In this document: positions 1 through 5,785 of the stretch, one piece after another
How the letters are laid out: each line of letters starts with the position of its first letter
Position numbering within the stretch: position 1 is the first letter of the stretch
NCBI GenBank assembly: GCA_030740295.1
Contig: JASLXP010000519.1
Coordinates: 1-5,785 of the forward strand
DNA from: Planctomycetota bacterium
Lineage (GTDB): Bacteria; Planctomycetota; PUPC01; JACPCR01
Length of the DNA: 5,785 bases
Direction: 5' to 3'
The notes under the pieces: generated by a model
Told to the model about the DNA's origin: nothing
The model's input: the letters and a program-made list of their open reading frames with translations, nothing else
Databases searched by the model: none
Position numbers and translations under genes: made by a program

Positions 1-1
1 C

Positions 2-532
2 TTCCGATCGGGAAGGGCTTCATACTACGGCGTCATGGATGGCGTGAACCTGTTTCGGGCAAGCGGCTGGACCAAGCTGGACAATAAGCCGTATCAGACC
101 CGGAACGTAAACATAGGTTGGGACAAGCCCGGCCACATTTACGAAATACGCTCCCACCGCTACCTGGGGCACACCAGCGAAATAGAACTGCCTCTCCGCC
201 AGGCCACCGCGCTCCTCTTCGCACATCTGCCGTACACGATTACCGGCATCCAGACAGCGCGACCGGCTCAGGCCGAACGCGGAAAGCCGCTGCCCATCAG
301 GTTGCACGTTGCGGTGTCAGAAGGGGAAGCGGAAGAGCATGTTTGTCGAGTTGGAGTATCCGATGCAACCGGCAAAGCGCGACCGGAGTACTCAGAGAGA
401 GTGCTCTGTCCGGAAGGCCGGGGGGAGTTTGTGCTGCCGATAGCGTTCAACGACCCGGCTGGAAAATGGACCGTTCGAGCCAGGGAAGTCGTGTCAGGAA
501 GTGTGACAAAAGTGTCAGTGGAGGTGAGATAG
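2..532 (+). CDS. C-terminal part of a large, probably exported beta-sandwich protein (5' end outside window)
   Basis: The frame is open from the left edge to the TAG at 530-532, giving 176 residues. The first ATG (35-37) has no ribosome binding site before it, and readable protein precedes it, so the true start lies upstream. Two parts can be seen. Residues about 1-85 contain the motifs YYGVMDG, HIYEIRSHRYLGH and ALLFAHLPY. Residues about 86-176 look like a beta-sandwich that ends in FNDPAGKWTVRAREVVSG, the typical closing strands of an immunoglobulin- or macroglobulin-like domain. From memory, this pairing resembles the C-terminal accessory region of large glycoside-hydrolase or beta-galactosidase-like proteins of Planctomycetota, Lentisphaerota and Armatimonadota. 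That is a family impression, because no catalytic domain lies in the window. The stop codon is one base before the next start, so the two genes are probably co-transcribed and translationally coupled. The reading frame is well supported; the function is uncertain. Confidence 0.8.
   Translation, partial: FRSGRASYYGVMDGVNLFRASGWTKLDNKPYQTRNVNIGWDKPGHIYEIRSHRYLGHTSEIELPLRQATALLFAHLPYTITGIQTARPAQAERGKPLPIRLHVAVSEGEAEEHVCRVGVSDATGKARPEYSERVLCPEGRGEFVLPIAFNDPAGKWTVRAREVVSGSVTKVSVEVR
520..527 (+). promoter_or_regulatory. Strong Shine-Dalgarno sequence fixing the start of the HEAT-protein gene
   Basis: GGAGGTGA lies six bases before the ATG at 534, inside the last codons of the upstream gene. It is a near-perfect anti-16S match at optimal spacing. 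It therefore favours 534 (or the adjacent ATG at 537) as the start over the in-frame ATGs at 591 and 639, neither of which has a comparable site. This matters because everything between 534 and 639 encodes an unusual N-terminal extension. Confidence 0.75.
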
Positions 533-533
533 C

Positions 534-1751
534 ATGATGAGAGAAGCGCTTCGCAGAGAAAACTGTGGCGCAGACATCCTTGTCTGCGAAATGGCAGGCA
601 GAGATGCATGCCCCACTATCAGAATCCCTCTTCCCACGATGGTCCTTTTCGCCTCCCTGGCCTTCCTGCCTTTGACAGCCAGCGGCCAGAACATCATCGA
701 CCTGCTCGACCTGCAACCGAAGGAACGGACGGAAGCTGTAAAGAAATTCATCGAAACGAAAGCAGCCGACGCGCCGCTGTCTGAAGTCATCGGTCTCTTC
801 GATCCCGATCTTGATTTGGGACCAGACGAGCTTGAAGCAATTTACTTCGTTGTAGTGCCGCGCATGGAGCGAAAGAAGCTTCCCGCTCTGTCCAGCCAGG
901 CACGGAGGATGGAGCCCGGCGTGGCTGCACCGGCTTTGAGATTACTTGGCAGATCCGGCAATAAGGATGCGTTCGAGATCCTGACCGGGCGCGTCGAAGA
1001 CAAGACGCCCGAGATAGTGATGGCGGCTGCCGAGGGTCTGGGTTATCTCGGAGATAAGAAGGCCGTCGCACCTCTGAGGCCCCTGGTCACGGGCCTCGCA
1101 GCCACGTCTGCAGTTTCAAAGAAACCGTGGAATCCCAACAAGAGGCAAGCCATCTCAGCCGCCCTCGCGCTAGCGCAACTCGGTGAATGGGGGCCTTTCG
1201 AAAACGCTCTGAACGAACTGGGGCTGGCGAACGGCAGCCGAATTCGCTCCACGTGGCACGCCTGCCGAACCACTTACAATTCCCCGGACCAGTGCCGGGT
1301 CTCCCTCAAACACGTCCTCATGGTGAAAAGCTGGTTTCGTTTCGTGCTGCCCTGGCTGGAAGAACTGTGCCGCCGCCATCCGAAACAATTCGCGACCGCG
1401 GTCGGAAACTGCCAACAGCCCTACGCTCTCGACATGCTTTACGGTGTCATCCACAGAACCCTCAACAAAGGCAATGTGTCTACAATGCTTCCGCTGATGA
1501 ACGGCATCTCCAACGAGATCAAGTCCCTGTATCTCGACCTCGGAGAACCGTTCTTCGATGCAGCCACGAAACAGAAGGTCCTGGACAGCATCCGCGCACA
1601 TGCACAGCGCCCGAACGACGTCCGGGCCCGTCTGTTCGCCGTAAAGCATGCGCACTGGCTGCCCGGTGAAGAGCGCGACGCTATGCTGGATACTATGACC
1701 GGGGACGAAAACGTCTGGGTACGACACGAAGCCACTGCAAGAAAGCGTTAG
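534..1751 (+). CDS. Secreted HEAT-repeat-like protein with a repeat-derived N-terminal extension
   Basis: The product has 405 residues and no recognisable enzyme motif. A hydrophobic stretch at residues 36-47 followed by ASG-Q (49-52) looks like a type I signal peptide cut before Gln52, so the protein is probably exported. The mature part is helical. Segments at about 129-155, 158-186 and 205-231 have the paired-helix pattern of HEAT/armadillo repeats (for example AAEGLGYLGDKKAVAPL), and about 360-400 is a weaker copy. Such repeats usually form a binding scaffold, and its partner is unknown. Four cysteines (244, 254, 279, 293) could form disulfides outside the cytoplasm. The start at 534 is chosen for the strong ribosome binding site. 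Residues about 10-28 are encoded by a double-hairpin repeat, giving a signal-peptide n-region of 35 residues, which is unusually long. Starts at 591 (residue 20) or 639 (residue 36) would give a more normal signal peptide. The gene sits 1 base after the preceding gene and 19 bases before the sulfatase, which suggests an operon. Confidence 0.8.
   Translation: MMREALRRENCGADILVCEMAGRDACPTIRIPLPTMVLFASLAFLPLTASGQNIIDLLDLQPKERTEAVKKFIETKAADAPLSEVIGLFDPDLDLGPDELEAIYFVVVPRMERKKLPALSSQARRMEPGVAAPALRLLGRSGNKDAFEILTGRVEDKTPEIVMAAAEGLGYLGDKKAVAPLRPLVTGLAATSAVSKKPWNPNKRQAISAALALAQLGEWGPFENALNELGLANGSRIRSTWHACRTTYNSPDQCRVSLKHVLMVKSWFRFVLPWLEELCRRHPKQFATAVGNCQQPYALDMLYGVIHRTLNKGNVSTMLPLMNGISNEIKSLYLDLGEPFFDAATKQKVLDSIRAHAQRPNDVRARLFAVKHAHWLPGEERDAMLDTMTGDENVWVRHEATARKR
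569..612. repeat. Double-hairpin REP-like repeat inside the 5' end of a gene
   Basis: Two short inverted repeats stand in tandem. The first is CGCAGACA (569-576), loop TCCT, then TGTCTGCG (581-588), a perfect 8-base-pair stem. The second is GGCAGGCA (593-600), loop GAGA, then TGCATGCC (605-612), 8 base pairs with one mismatch. Four bases (AAAT) separate them. Translated in the gene's frame it gives CGADILVCEMAGRDACPT. I recall near-identical peptides recurring in predicted proteins of Verrucomicrobiota and Planctomycetota, which is what a dispersed repeat read as protein would produce. Paired hairpins of this size are typical of REP/BIME elements, which are moved by IS200-like REP-associated transposases. 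No such transposase gene is in the window. The inverted repeats are seen directly; membership of a dispersed family is inferred. Confidence 0.7.
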
Positions 1752-1756
1752 ATCTT

Positions 1757-1760
1757 GGAG
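1757..1760 (+). promoter_or_regulatory. Ribosome binding site of the sulfatase gene
   Basis: GGAG lies ten bases before the ATG at 1771. The spacing is slightly long and the match only moderate, but no better in-frame start is visible. The protein begins directly with the sulfatase N-terminal strand, which supports this start. Confidence 0.5.
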
Positions 1761-1770
1761 AACATCCAGC

Positions 1771-3237
1771 ATGCCTGACAAACCCAATATCCTCGTCATC
1801 ATGACCGACCAGCAGAAGGCTACTGCAAGCCACCTCTATGGCAGCACATTCTGCGAGACTCCATCGATGGCGCGGCTCGCCCGGCAGGGAGTTCTGTTCG
1901 AGCAAGCATTCACCCCGCACCCGCTCTGTGTGCCCGCGCGAATCTCGTTCTGGACATCCCAGTTCCCGCATACTCATGGCTGCCGGCGTAACCAGGCCCT
2001 GATGCCTCCCCATGCCGATCACGCTTTCAAGATCTGGAAGGAGGCAGGCTATCACCTTGGTCTGATCGGTAAGAATCATTGCTTCGAAGAGGAGACCGAT
2101 CTTGCCCTCTTTGATACTTGGCTCGAAATCTCGCACGGGGGATTGCCGAAAGACGACTCGGCCAGAGGCATGAATTGGTACCGGCCAGGCGAGGGAATCC
2201 GAGCTGCTCATGAGATGCGCCGGACCATGCAGCCGCAGAGCCCGCGTTTCGGTTATGCCACGACTGATTTCCCCCTCGAAGATTATTCGACCGGTCTTAT
2301 CGCCGGCCAGACCGTGCGATTCCTTGAAGAGAATTCGGACGAGCCTTTCGCGCTGTGGGTATCTTTCCCAGACCCGCACGAGCCATGGGTAGCGCCGGAA
2401 CGATACGCGGCCATGTTCCCGCCGGACAAGATCGATCTCCCACCGTGGCGTGATGAAGAATTCGATGATGCCGCGCCCGAACGAAATCGAATCCTCCACA
2501 GTATTCTGGGCATGGAAGAAGATTCGCTCGACGACGTGTACGGTCTGATGTCCGTTTATTACGGCATGGTCCGTTTCCTCGACGACGGCCTCGGCCAGAT
2601 CATGGACGCGCTCGAACGGCTCGACCTCAGGGAGAACACTATTGTCGTGTTCTGTTCCGACCACGGCGATTTCATGGGCGAGCATCGGATGCAATGCAAA
2701 GGCGGTGTTTTTTACGATTGCCTGACCCGCGTGCCGCTGATTGTCTCGTGGCCGGGTAATGTGCCGGAGGGAGTATGCGAGCAGGGCATGGTGAATCTGA
2801 TTGACGTTGTGCCGTCTCTGCTGAAGCTTCAGGGTCTGGACGTCCCGCGCACGATGCATGGCGAAACTCTTCCCACCGTGACCGAAGCCGAGCCCCGTGA
2901 CGAGACATTTTCAGAATACGGGGCCGGCGGTCCACCGTTTCGCGTGACCGATCTTGAAAATCTGCCACGGCCATGGGGACGCCGCGCGCTGATGCAATCC
3001 CTGCAATGGCGGGAGGCCGAAGGCAGGCGAAAGATGGTCCGCACTCGCGACTGGAAATACGTGCACGACCCCATGGGCGACCTTGATGAGCTCTACGACC
3101 TGGCCAACGACCCCTGGGAACTCACTAATCTGGCGGCCGAGCCAGCTCATCTGGAAACTCTAGCCCGGATGCAGCTCCGCCTGGCTGACTGGAGCATTCG
3201 CACGGAGGACGCGCGGCCGGTACCGTTGCCTGACTGA
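1771..3237 (+). CDS. Type I (formylglycine-dependent) sulfatase
   Basis: The product has 488 residues, a usual length for a single-domain sulfatase of the alkaline-phosphatase superfamily. These enzymes hydrolyse sulfate esters, usually on carbohydrates. The N-terminal strand PNILVIMTDQQ carries metal ligand Asp13, with Gln at 14 where many sulfatases have a second Asp. The catalytic motif is Cys53-Val-Pro-Ala-Arg57 (CxPxR); Cys53 would be oxidised to formylglycine by a maturase encoded elsewhere. Lys101/His103 (GKNH), His203 (DPHEPW), Asp297/His298 (SDHGD) and Lys310 match the other conserved active-site positions, so it looks intact. The C-terminal part contains the usual WKYVHDP and ELYDLANDPWELTNLA segments. 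No signal peptide or membrane segment is visible, so the enzyme is predicted to be cytoplasmic, unlike its neighbours. The DQ variant resembles choline-sulfatase-like and phosphonate monoester hydrolase-like branches, so other sulfate or phosphate-type esters cannot be excluded. The substrate cannot be told from the sequence. Confidence 0.95.
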   Translation: MPDKPNILVIMTDQQKATASHLYGSTFCETPSMARLARQGVLFEQAFTPHPLCVPARISFWTSQFPHTHGCRRNQALMPPHADHAFKIWKEAGYHLGLIGKNHCFEEETDLALFDTWLEISHGGLPKDDSARGMNWYRPGEGIRAAHEMRRTMQPQSPRFGYATTDFPLEDYSTGLIAGQTVRFLEENSDEPFALWVSFPDPHEPWVAPERYAAMFPPDKIDLPPWRDEEFDDAAPERNRILHSILGMEEDSLDDVYGLMSVYYGMVRFLDDGLGQIMDALERLDLRENTIVVFCSDHGDFMGEHRMQCKGGVFYDCLTRVPLIVSWPGNVPEGVCEQGMVNLIDVVPSLLKLQGLDVPRTMHGETLPTVTEAEPRDETFSEYGAGGPPFRVTDLENLPRPWGRRALMQSLQWREAEGRRKMVRTRDWKYVHDPMGDLDELYDLANDPWELTNLAAEPAHLETLARMQLRLADWSIRTEDARPVPLPD

Positions 3238-3243
3238 AATCGG

Positions 3244-3265
3244 CCAGCCTGTGAGATCAGGCTGG
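3244..3265 (+). terminator. Candidate transcription terminator hairpin after the sulfatase gene
   Basis: CCAGCCTG (3244-3251) and CAGGCTGG (3258-3265) form a perfect 8-base-pair stem around the loop TGAGAT, six bases after the sulfatase stop codon. A G-U pair (3243/3266) could extend it. The position is right for ending the upstream transcription unit, but no T-tract follows (the next bases are TGGTGCCC). It would therefore be a non-canonical terminator, or an mRNA 3'-end-stabilising hairpin. Confidence 0.5.
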
Positions 3266-3284
3266 TGGTGCCCTGGCGACGTAG

Positions 3285-3304
3285 GATGGGCGTCTTCGCC
3301 CGTC
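3285..3304. repeat. Single hairpin of the same geometry as the 569-612 repeat
   Basis: GATGGGCG (3285-3292), loop TCTT, then CGCCCGTC (3297-3304) form an 8-base-pair stem with one G-T wobble. Stem length, loop length and loop type (TCTT here, TCCT at 577-580) match the first hairpin of the element at 569-612, although the stem sequence differs. No clear second hairpin follows: TCTTG (3303-3307) and CAAGA (3318-3322) could pair but would overlap this stem. It is probably a diverged or partial member of the same class of intergenic repeats. The inverted repeat is seen directly; the kinship is inferred from shape. Confidence 0.5.
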
Positions 3305-3366
3305 TTGGGCTGTTGGGCAAGAGCCGGCCGTGTAGCGGCGAGGAAAGTTAGTTCGAAACCGGCGGC

Positions 3367-3426
3367 GGCTCGATCCTGGTCCACTATCATCCGTGCGCAC
3401 ACGGGCAGCAGGACAGCCATCGAGCC
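3367..3426. other. 60-base nested inverted repeat upstream of the last gene
   Basis: GGCTCGAT (3367-3374) pairs perfectly with ATCGAGCC (3419-3426). Inside it, CCTG (3375-3378) can pair with CAGG (3409-3412), and CCGTG (3391-3395) with CACGG (3400-3404) around the loop CGCA. Together they could form a branched-free long stem with internal loops, ending 54 bases before the ATG at 3481. It could act as a 5'-untranslated RNA structure, an attenuator, another repeat or a terminator, and the sequence does not decide between them. The remaining intergenic sequence around it (3305-3366 and 3427-3469) shows no gene and no promoter that I would defend. Confidence 0.4.
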
Positions 3427-3469
3427 TGTCCACGCTTACAGCAACTCAAACTACCGGAAGTACTACGCC

Positions 3470-3475
3470 AGGAAG
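3470..3475 (+). promoter_or_regulatory. Ribosome binding site of the SGNH/dehydrogenase-like gene
   Basis: AGGAAG lies five bases before the ATG at 3481. It supports that start, which is followed immediately by a clean signal peptide. Confidence 0.55.
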
Positions 3476-3480
3476 TTCCT

Positions 3481-5785
3481 ATGCATCTTCTCAGAACCAG
3501 TTTCTTTGCAGCCACTGCAATTCTCCTCGTCACCTTTCCTCTTTTCGCCCAGACACTTGAACTCAATAAAGGCGACCACATCTGCTATGTTGGCAACACC
3601 CTCGCCGATCGCATGCAGCATCACGGGTGGCTGGAAACGCTGATTCAGGCGCGTTTTTCGGATAAGGAACTCGTCTTCCGCAATCTCGGATTCGCCGCGG
3701 ATGAGGTGAATAACATGCCGCGATCAGGCGGCTTCGGCTCGCACGACGATCATCTCAAGCGCTGCAAGGCCGACATCATCTTTGCCTTCTTTGGATACAA
3801 CGAGGCCGCGGCAGGCGTCGGGCAATCCTTCAGCTTCAAAAAGAACCTGCAGAAATACATCGATGACCGACTGAAGCAAAAGTACAACGGGAAGGTTGCG
3901 CCCCGCATCGTTCTGTTCTCGCCAATCGCTCATGAAAACCTTAACGATCCAAACCTGCCGGACGGCACGGAAAGCAATGCCCGCCTGAAGGTCTACACCA
4001 CTGCAATAGCTGAGGTCGCGGCCAGGAATGATCTGCCATTCGTCGATCTCTATTCACCCACCAAAAAACTTTACGAGAGTGCAAAAAAGCCGCTGACCCT
4101 GAACGGCATTCATCTGCTTGAGCATGGCAATCGTGCCGTAGCCGAGGTCATCGAGAAGGCGCTGTTTAAGAGCGAAGGTCCAGTCAGCGACGACCTGCTT
4201 AAGAAGATCAGAGCTGCAGTGCTCGACAGGAACCTGCACTGGTTTAACCGCTACCGCGCCACCGACGGCAACGACGTCCATGGAGGAAGGTCACGTCTGA
4301 GATTCGTGGACAAGCAGACCAACTTCGAAGTGCTCCAGCGGGAGATGGAGATTCGTGATGTCATGACTGCCAACCGTGACAAGGTCATCTGGGCCGTTGC
4401 CAAGGGCGGCACGGCGAAGCCAAATGACAACAACACTCCCCCGCAACTTGTAGTGAAGCCGAATCGCAAAGGCCCCGGACCCGATGGCAAATTCATCTAT
4501 TTCGGCGGCGAAGAGGCTATAGACAAAATGAAGGTCGCCGAGGGGATGAAGGTCAATCTGTTCGCCTCTGAGGAGGTCTTTCCTCGGCTCATCAATCCCG
4601 TGCAGATGTCCGTCGATACCAGAGGGCGTGTCTGGGCATCGGCCTGGACGACTTATCCGATCTGGCGTCCCGATTTGCCGCTCAATGACTGCCTGCTCAT
4701 CTTGCCTGACGAAGACCGCGACGGTAAGGCGGACAAGTGCATCGTGTTCGCCGACGGCCTGCACAATCCGACAGGTTTTGAATTCTGGAATGGCGGCGTG
4801 CTCGTAGCGAATGCGCCCAACATTCTTTACCTGAAAGATACTGATGGCGACGACAAGGCCGATGTGAAGATTGTCTACCTGAGCGGCATCGATTCCGCAG
4901 ACACGCATCACACATCAAACAATTTCGCGCTCAGTCCCGGCGGCGATTTTTATTTTGCCGAAGGCGTCTTTCATTCCACCAACATCGAATCGCCATGGGG
5001 CAAGCCGTATCGGATGCGCGCTTCGCACATGATGAAATTCAATCCCCGCATCCACACGGTTAATCGCCACTTCGGCCTCGGGCCTAACCCGCACGGTGAT
5101 GAGTTCGATCGCTGGGGAAACCACTTTGCCAGCGATGGAACGAGCGGCACAGGCTACTACATCGCTTACCCGGGCGAACGCTCCATGGGCCAGTTTTATC
5201 GTAAAAGCTATCGTCCCGTACCGGCCATCGGCATCCTCGATAGCAGCCACTTTCCAGAGACGAACCGTGGCAATCTCATGATCTGCAACGCCATCGGCTT
5301 TCAGGGCGTCGCCCAATACAAGTTTAAATACGAGGGCGCAGTCATTAAGGCCGACCAAGTCGAAACGCTCTTGGTTTCGTCAGATAAGAACTTCCGCCCC
5401 ACAGACGTTGTTATCGGCGACGACGGCGCGCTCTACATCAGCGACTGGCAGAACCCGCTCATTGGACACATGCAGCACAATATTCGCGACCCGCATCGCG
5501 ACCACGAGCACGGGCGCGTCTATCGAGTCACCGCTGAAGGACGCGACCTTTTGCCATCGGTCAAGATTGCCGGCGAGCCGATCGGCAAGCTGCTGGATGT
5601 CCTCAAGCATCCGGACAACGGCCCTCGGCACCGCACACGCATCGAGCTCAGCGCGCGCGACAGCAAGGCTGTTACTGATGCCGCGGCCAAGTGGGCGAAG
5701 CGATTCGATCCAAAGAAGAAGGAGGAGTGCCATCACATCCTTGAAGCGCTTTGGCTGCACCAGCAGCACAGAATCGTAAATGAAA
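3481..5785 (+). CDS. Exported SGNH-domain plus membrane-bound-dehydrogenase-like protein, PVC-type haem-binding CxxCH family (3' end outside window)
   Basis: The frame is open from ATG 3481 to the window end, giving 768 codons so far with no stop. Residues 1-23 are a signal peptide (hydrophobic core about 7-22, cut after LFA), so the protein is exported. Residues about 30-225 resemble an SGNH/GDSL hydrolase, but the block I serine is absent (VGNTLADR, 37-44). Block III reads FGYNE (104-108), and the final motif is Asn208-Gly-Ile-His211 rather than DxxH. A linker follows with HWFNRYR (253-259), HGGRS (267-271) and REMEIRDVMTANRD (287-300). Residues about 345-685 match the 'putative membrane-bound dehydrogenase' domain (TIGR02604-like), probably a beta-propeller related to PQQ/sorbosone dehydrogenases, with WGNHFASDGTSG at 545-556 and LYISDWQNP at 651-659. 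Two Asp-rich loops (410-418, 453-461) look able to bind calcium. From about 690 a helical, HEAT-like region begins. Family members usually continue through HEAT repeats to a C-terminal c-type haem motif CxxCH; none occurs in the visible part. The likely role is periplasmic oxidation of an unknown, possibly sugar-derived, substrate. Confidence 0.9.
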   Translation, partial: MHLLRTSFFAATAILLVTFPLFAQTLELNKGDHICYVGNTLADRMQHHGWLETLIQARFSDKELVFRNLGFAADEVNNMPRSGGFGSHDDHLKRCKADIIFAFFGYNEAAAGVGQSFSFKKNLQKYIDDRLKQKYNGKVAPRIVLFSPIAHENLNDPNLPDGTESNARLKVYTTAIAEVAARNDLPFVDLYSPTKKLYESAKKPLTLNGIHLLEHGNRAVAEVIEKALFKSEGPVSDDLLKKIRAAVLDRNLHWFNRYRATDGNDVHGGRSRLRFVDKQTNFEVLQREMEIRDVMTANRDKVIWAVAKGGTAKPNDNNTPPQLVVKPNRKGPGPDGKFIYFGGEEAIDKMKVAEGMKVNLFASEEVFPRLINPVQMSVDTRGRVWASAWTTYPIWRPDLPLNDCLLILPDEDRDGKADKCIVFADGLHNPTGFEFWNGGVLVANAPNILYLKDTDGDDKADVKIVYLSGIDSADTHHTSNNFALSPGGDFYFAEGVFHSTNIESPWGKPYRMRASHMMKFNPRIHTVNRHFGLGPNPHGDEFDRWGNHFASDGTSGTGYYIAYPGERSMGQFYRKSYRPVPAIGILDSSHFPETNRGNLMICNAIGFQGVAQYKFKYEGAVIKADQVETLLVSSDKNFRPTDVVIGDDGALYISDWQNPLIGHMQHNIRDPHRDHEHGRVYRVTAEGRDLLPSVKIAGEPIGKLLDVLKHPDNGPRHRTRIELSARDSKAVTDAAAKWAKRFDPKKKEECHHILEALWLHQQHRIVNE

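Noticed and set aside
118..537. Second plus-strand frame overlapping the first partial gene
   Set aside because: Its translation is low-complexity (Arg, Ser and Ala rich) with no domain, while the other frame reads as a coherent beta-sandwich protein open to the window edge.
1170..1802. Minus-strand open frame (210 codons) opposite the HEAT-protein gene
   Set aside because: The plus strand encodes a continuous helical-repeat protein here, and the minus-strand translation has no family resemblance.
1693..2859. Long minus-strand open frame (388 codons) opposite the HEAT-protein and sulfatase genes
   Set aside because: It runs antisense to a sulfatase with all catalytic motifs in place, has no recognisable domain, and is expected from the codon bias of a G+C-rich gene.
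3238..3480. Possible degraded transposase or other pseudogene in the intergenic region
   Set aside because: I read all three plus-strand frames in part and found no conserved motif of a transposase or other family; only hairpins are supportable.
3251..3643. Plus-strand open frame (130 codons) across the intergenic region into the last gene
   Set aside because: It starts inside the candidate terminator hairpin, crosses the repeat-like hairpin, and overlaps about 160 bases of a well-supported gene in another frame.
4291..4911. Minus-strand open frame (206 codons) opposite the dehydrogenase-like gene
   Set aside because: It is a shadow of the plus-strand family protein, whose conserved motifs run through this whole stretch. 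No ribosome binding site or domain supports it.
5734..5745. Cys-His-His near the window end as a possible haem-binding motif
   Set aside because: The sequence is Glu-Glu-Cys-His-His and lacks the first cysteine of CxxCH, so it is not a c-type haem site. The real motif is expected beyond the window.

Overview
The window is about 57% G+C by eye and looks like a chromosomal segment of a PVC-superphylum bacterium (Planctomycetota, Verrucomicrobiota, Lentisphaerota or a close relative). The main reason is the last gene. It joins a degenerate SGNH-hydrolase domain to the 'putative membrane-bound dehydrogenase' beta-propeller of the PVC-type haem-binding CxxCH proteins, an architecture I know almost only from these phyla. 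The formylglycine-type sulfatase and the short double-hairpin repeats fit the same source. The exact phylum cannot be settled from this window.

Layout, all on the plus strand. Positions 2-532 hold the C-terminal 176 residues of a large, probably exported protein whose start lies upstream. After one base comes a secreted HEAT-repeat-like protein (534-1751), preceded by a very strong Shine-Dalgarno sequence. After 19 bases comes a type I sulfatase without a signal peptide (1771-3237). These three genes are close enough to form one transcription unit, which may end at a hairpin at 3244-3265. A 243-base intergenic region (3238-3480) holds that hairpin, a repeat-like hairpin and a larger nested inverted repeat. 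The last gene (3481 to the window end, still open) encodes the exported SGNH plus dehydrogenase-like protein. Its remaining HEAT repeats and expected c-type haem domain lie outside the window.

How the genes may work together is inference. PVC bacteria often combine sulfatases, glycoside-hydrolase-like proteins and exported haem/dehydrogenase proteins to break down sulfated polysaccharides, and this locus resembles part of such a catabolic region. No substrate can be named from the sequence.

The most interesting signal is a double-hairpin dispersed-type repeat lying in frame inside the 5' end of the HEAT-protein gene, between its ribosome binding site and its signal peptide. A hairpin of the same geometry lies in the intergenic region. 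I see no CRISPR array, tRNA, rRNA, transposase or phage gene, and no convincing new multi-gene system.
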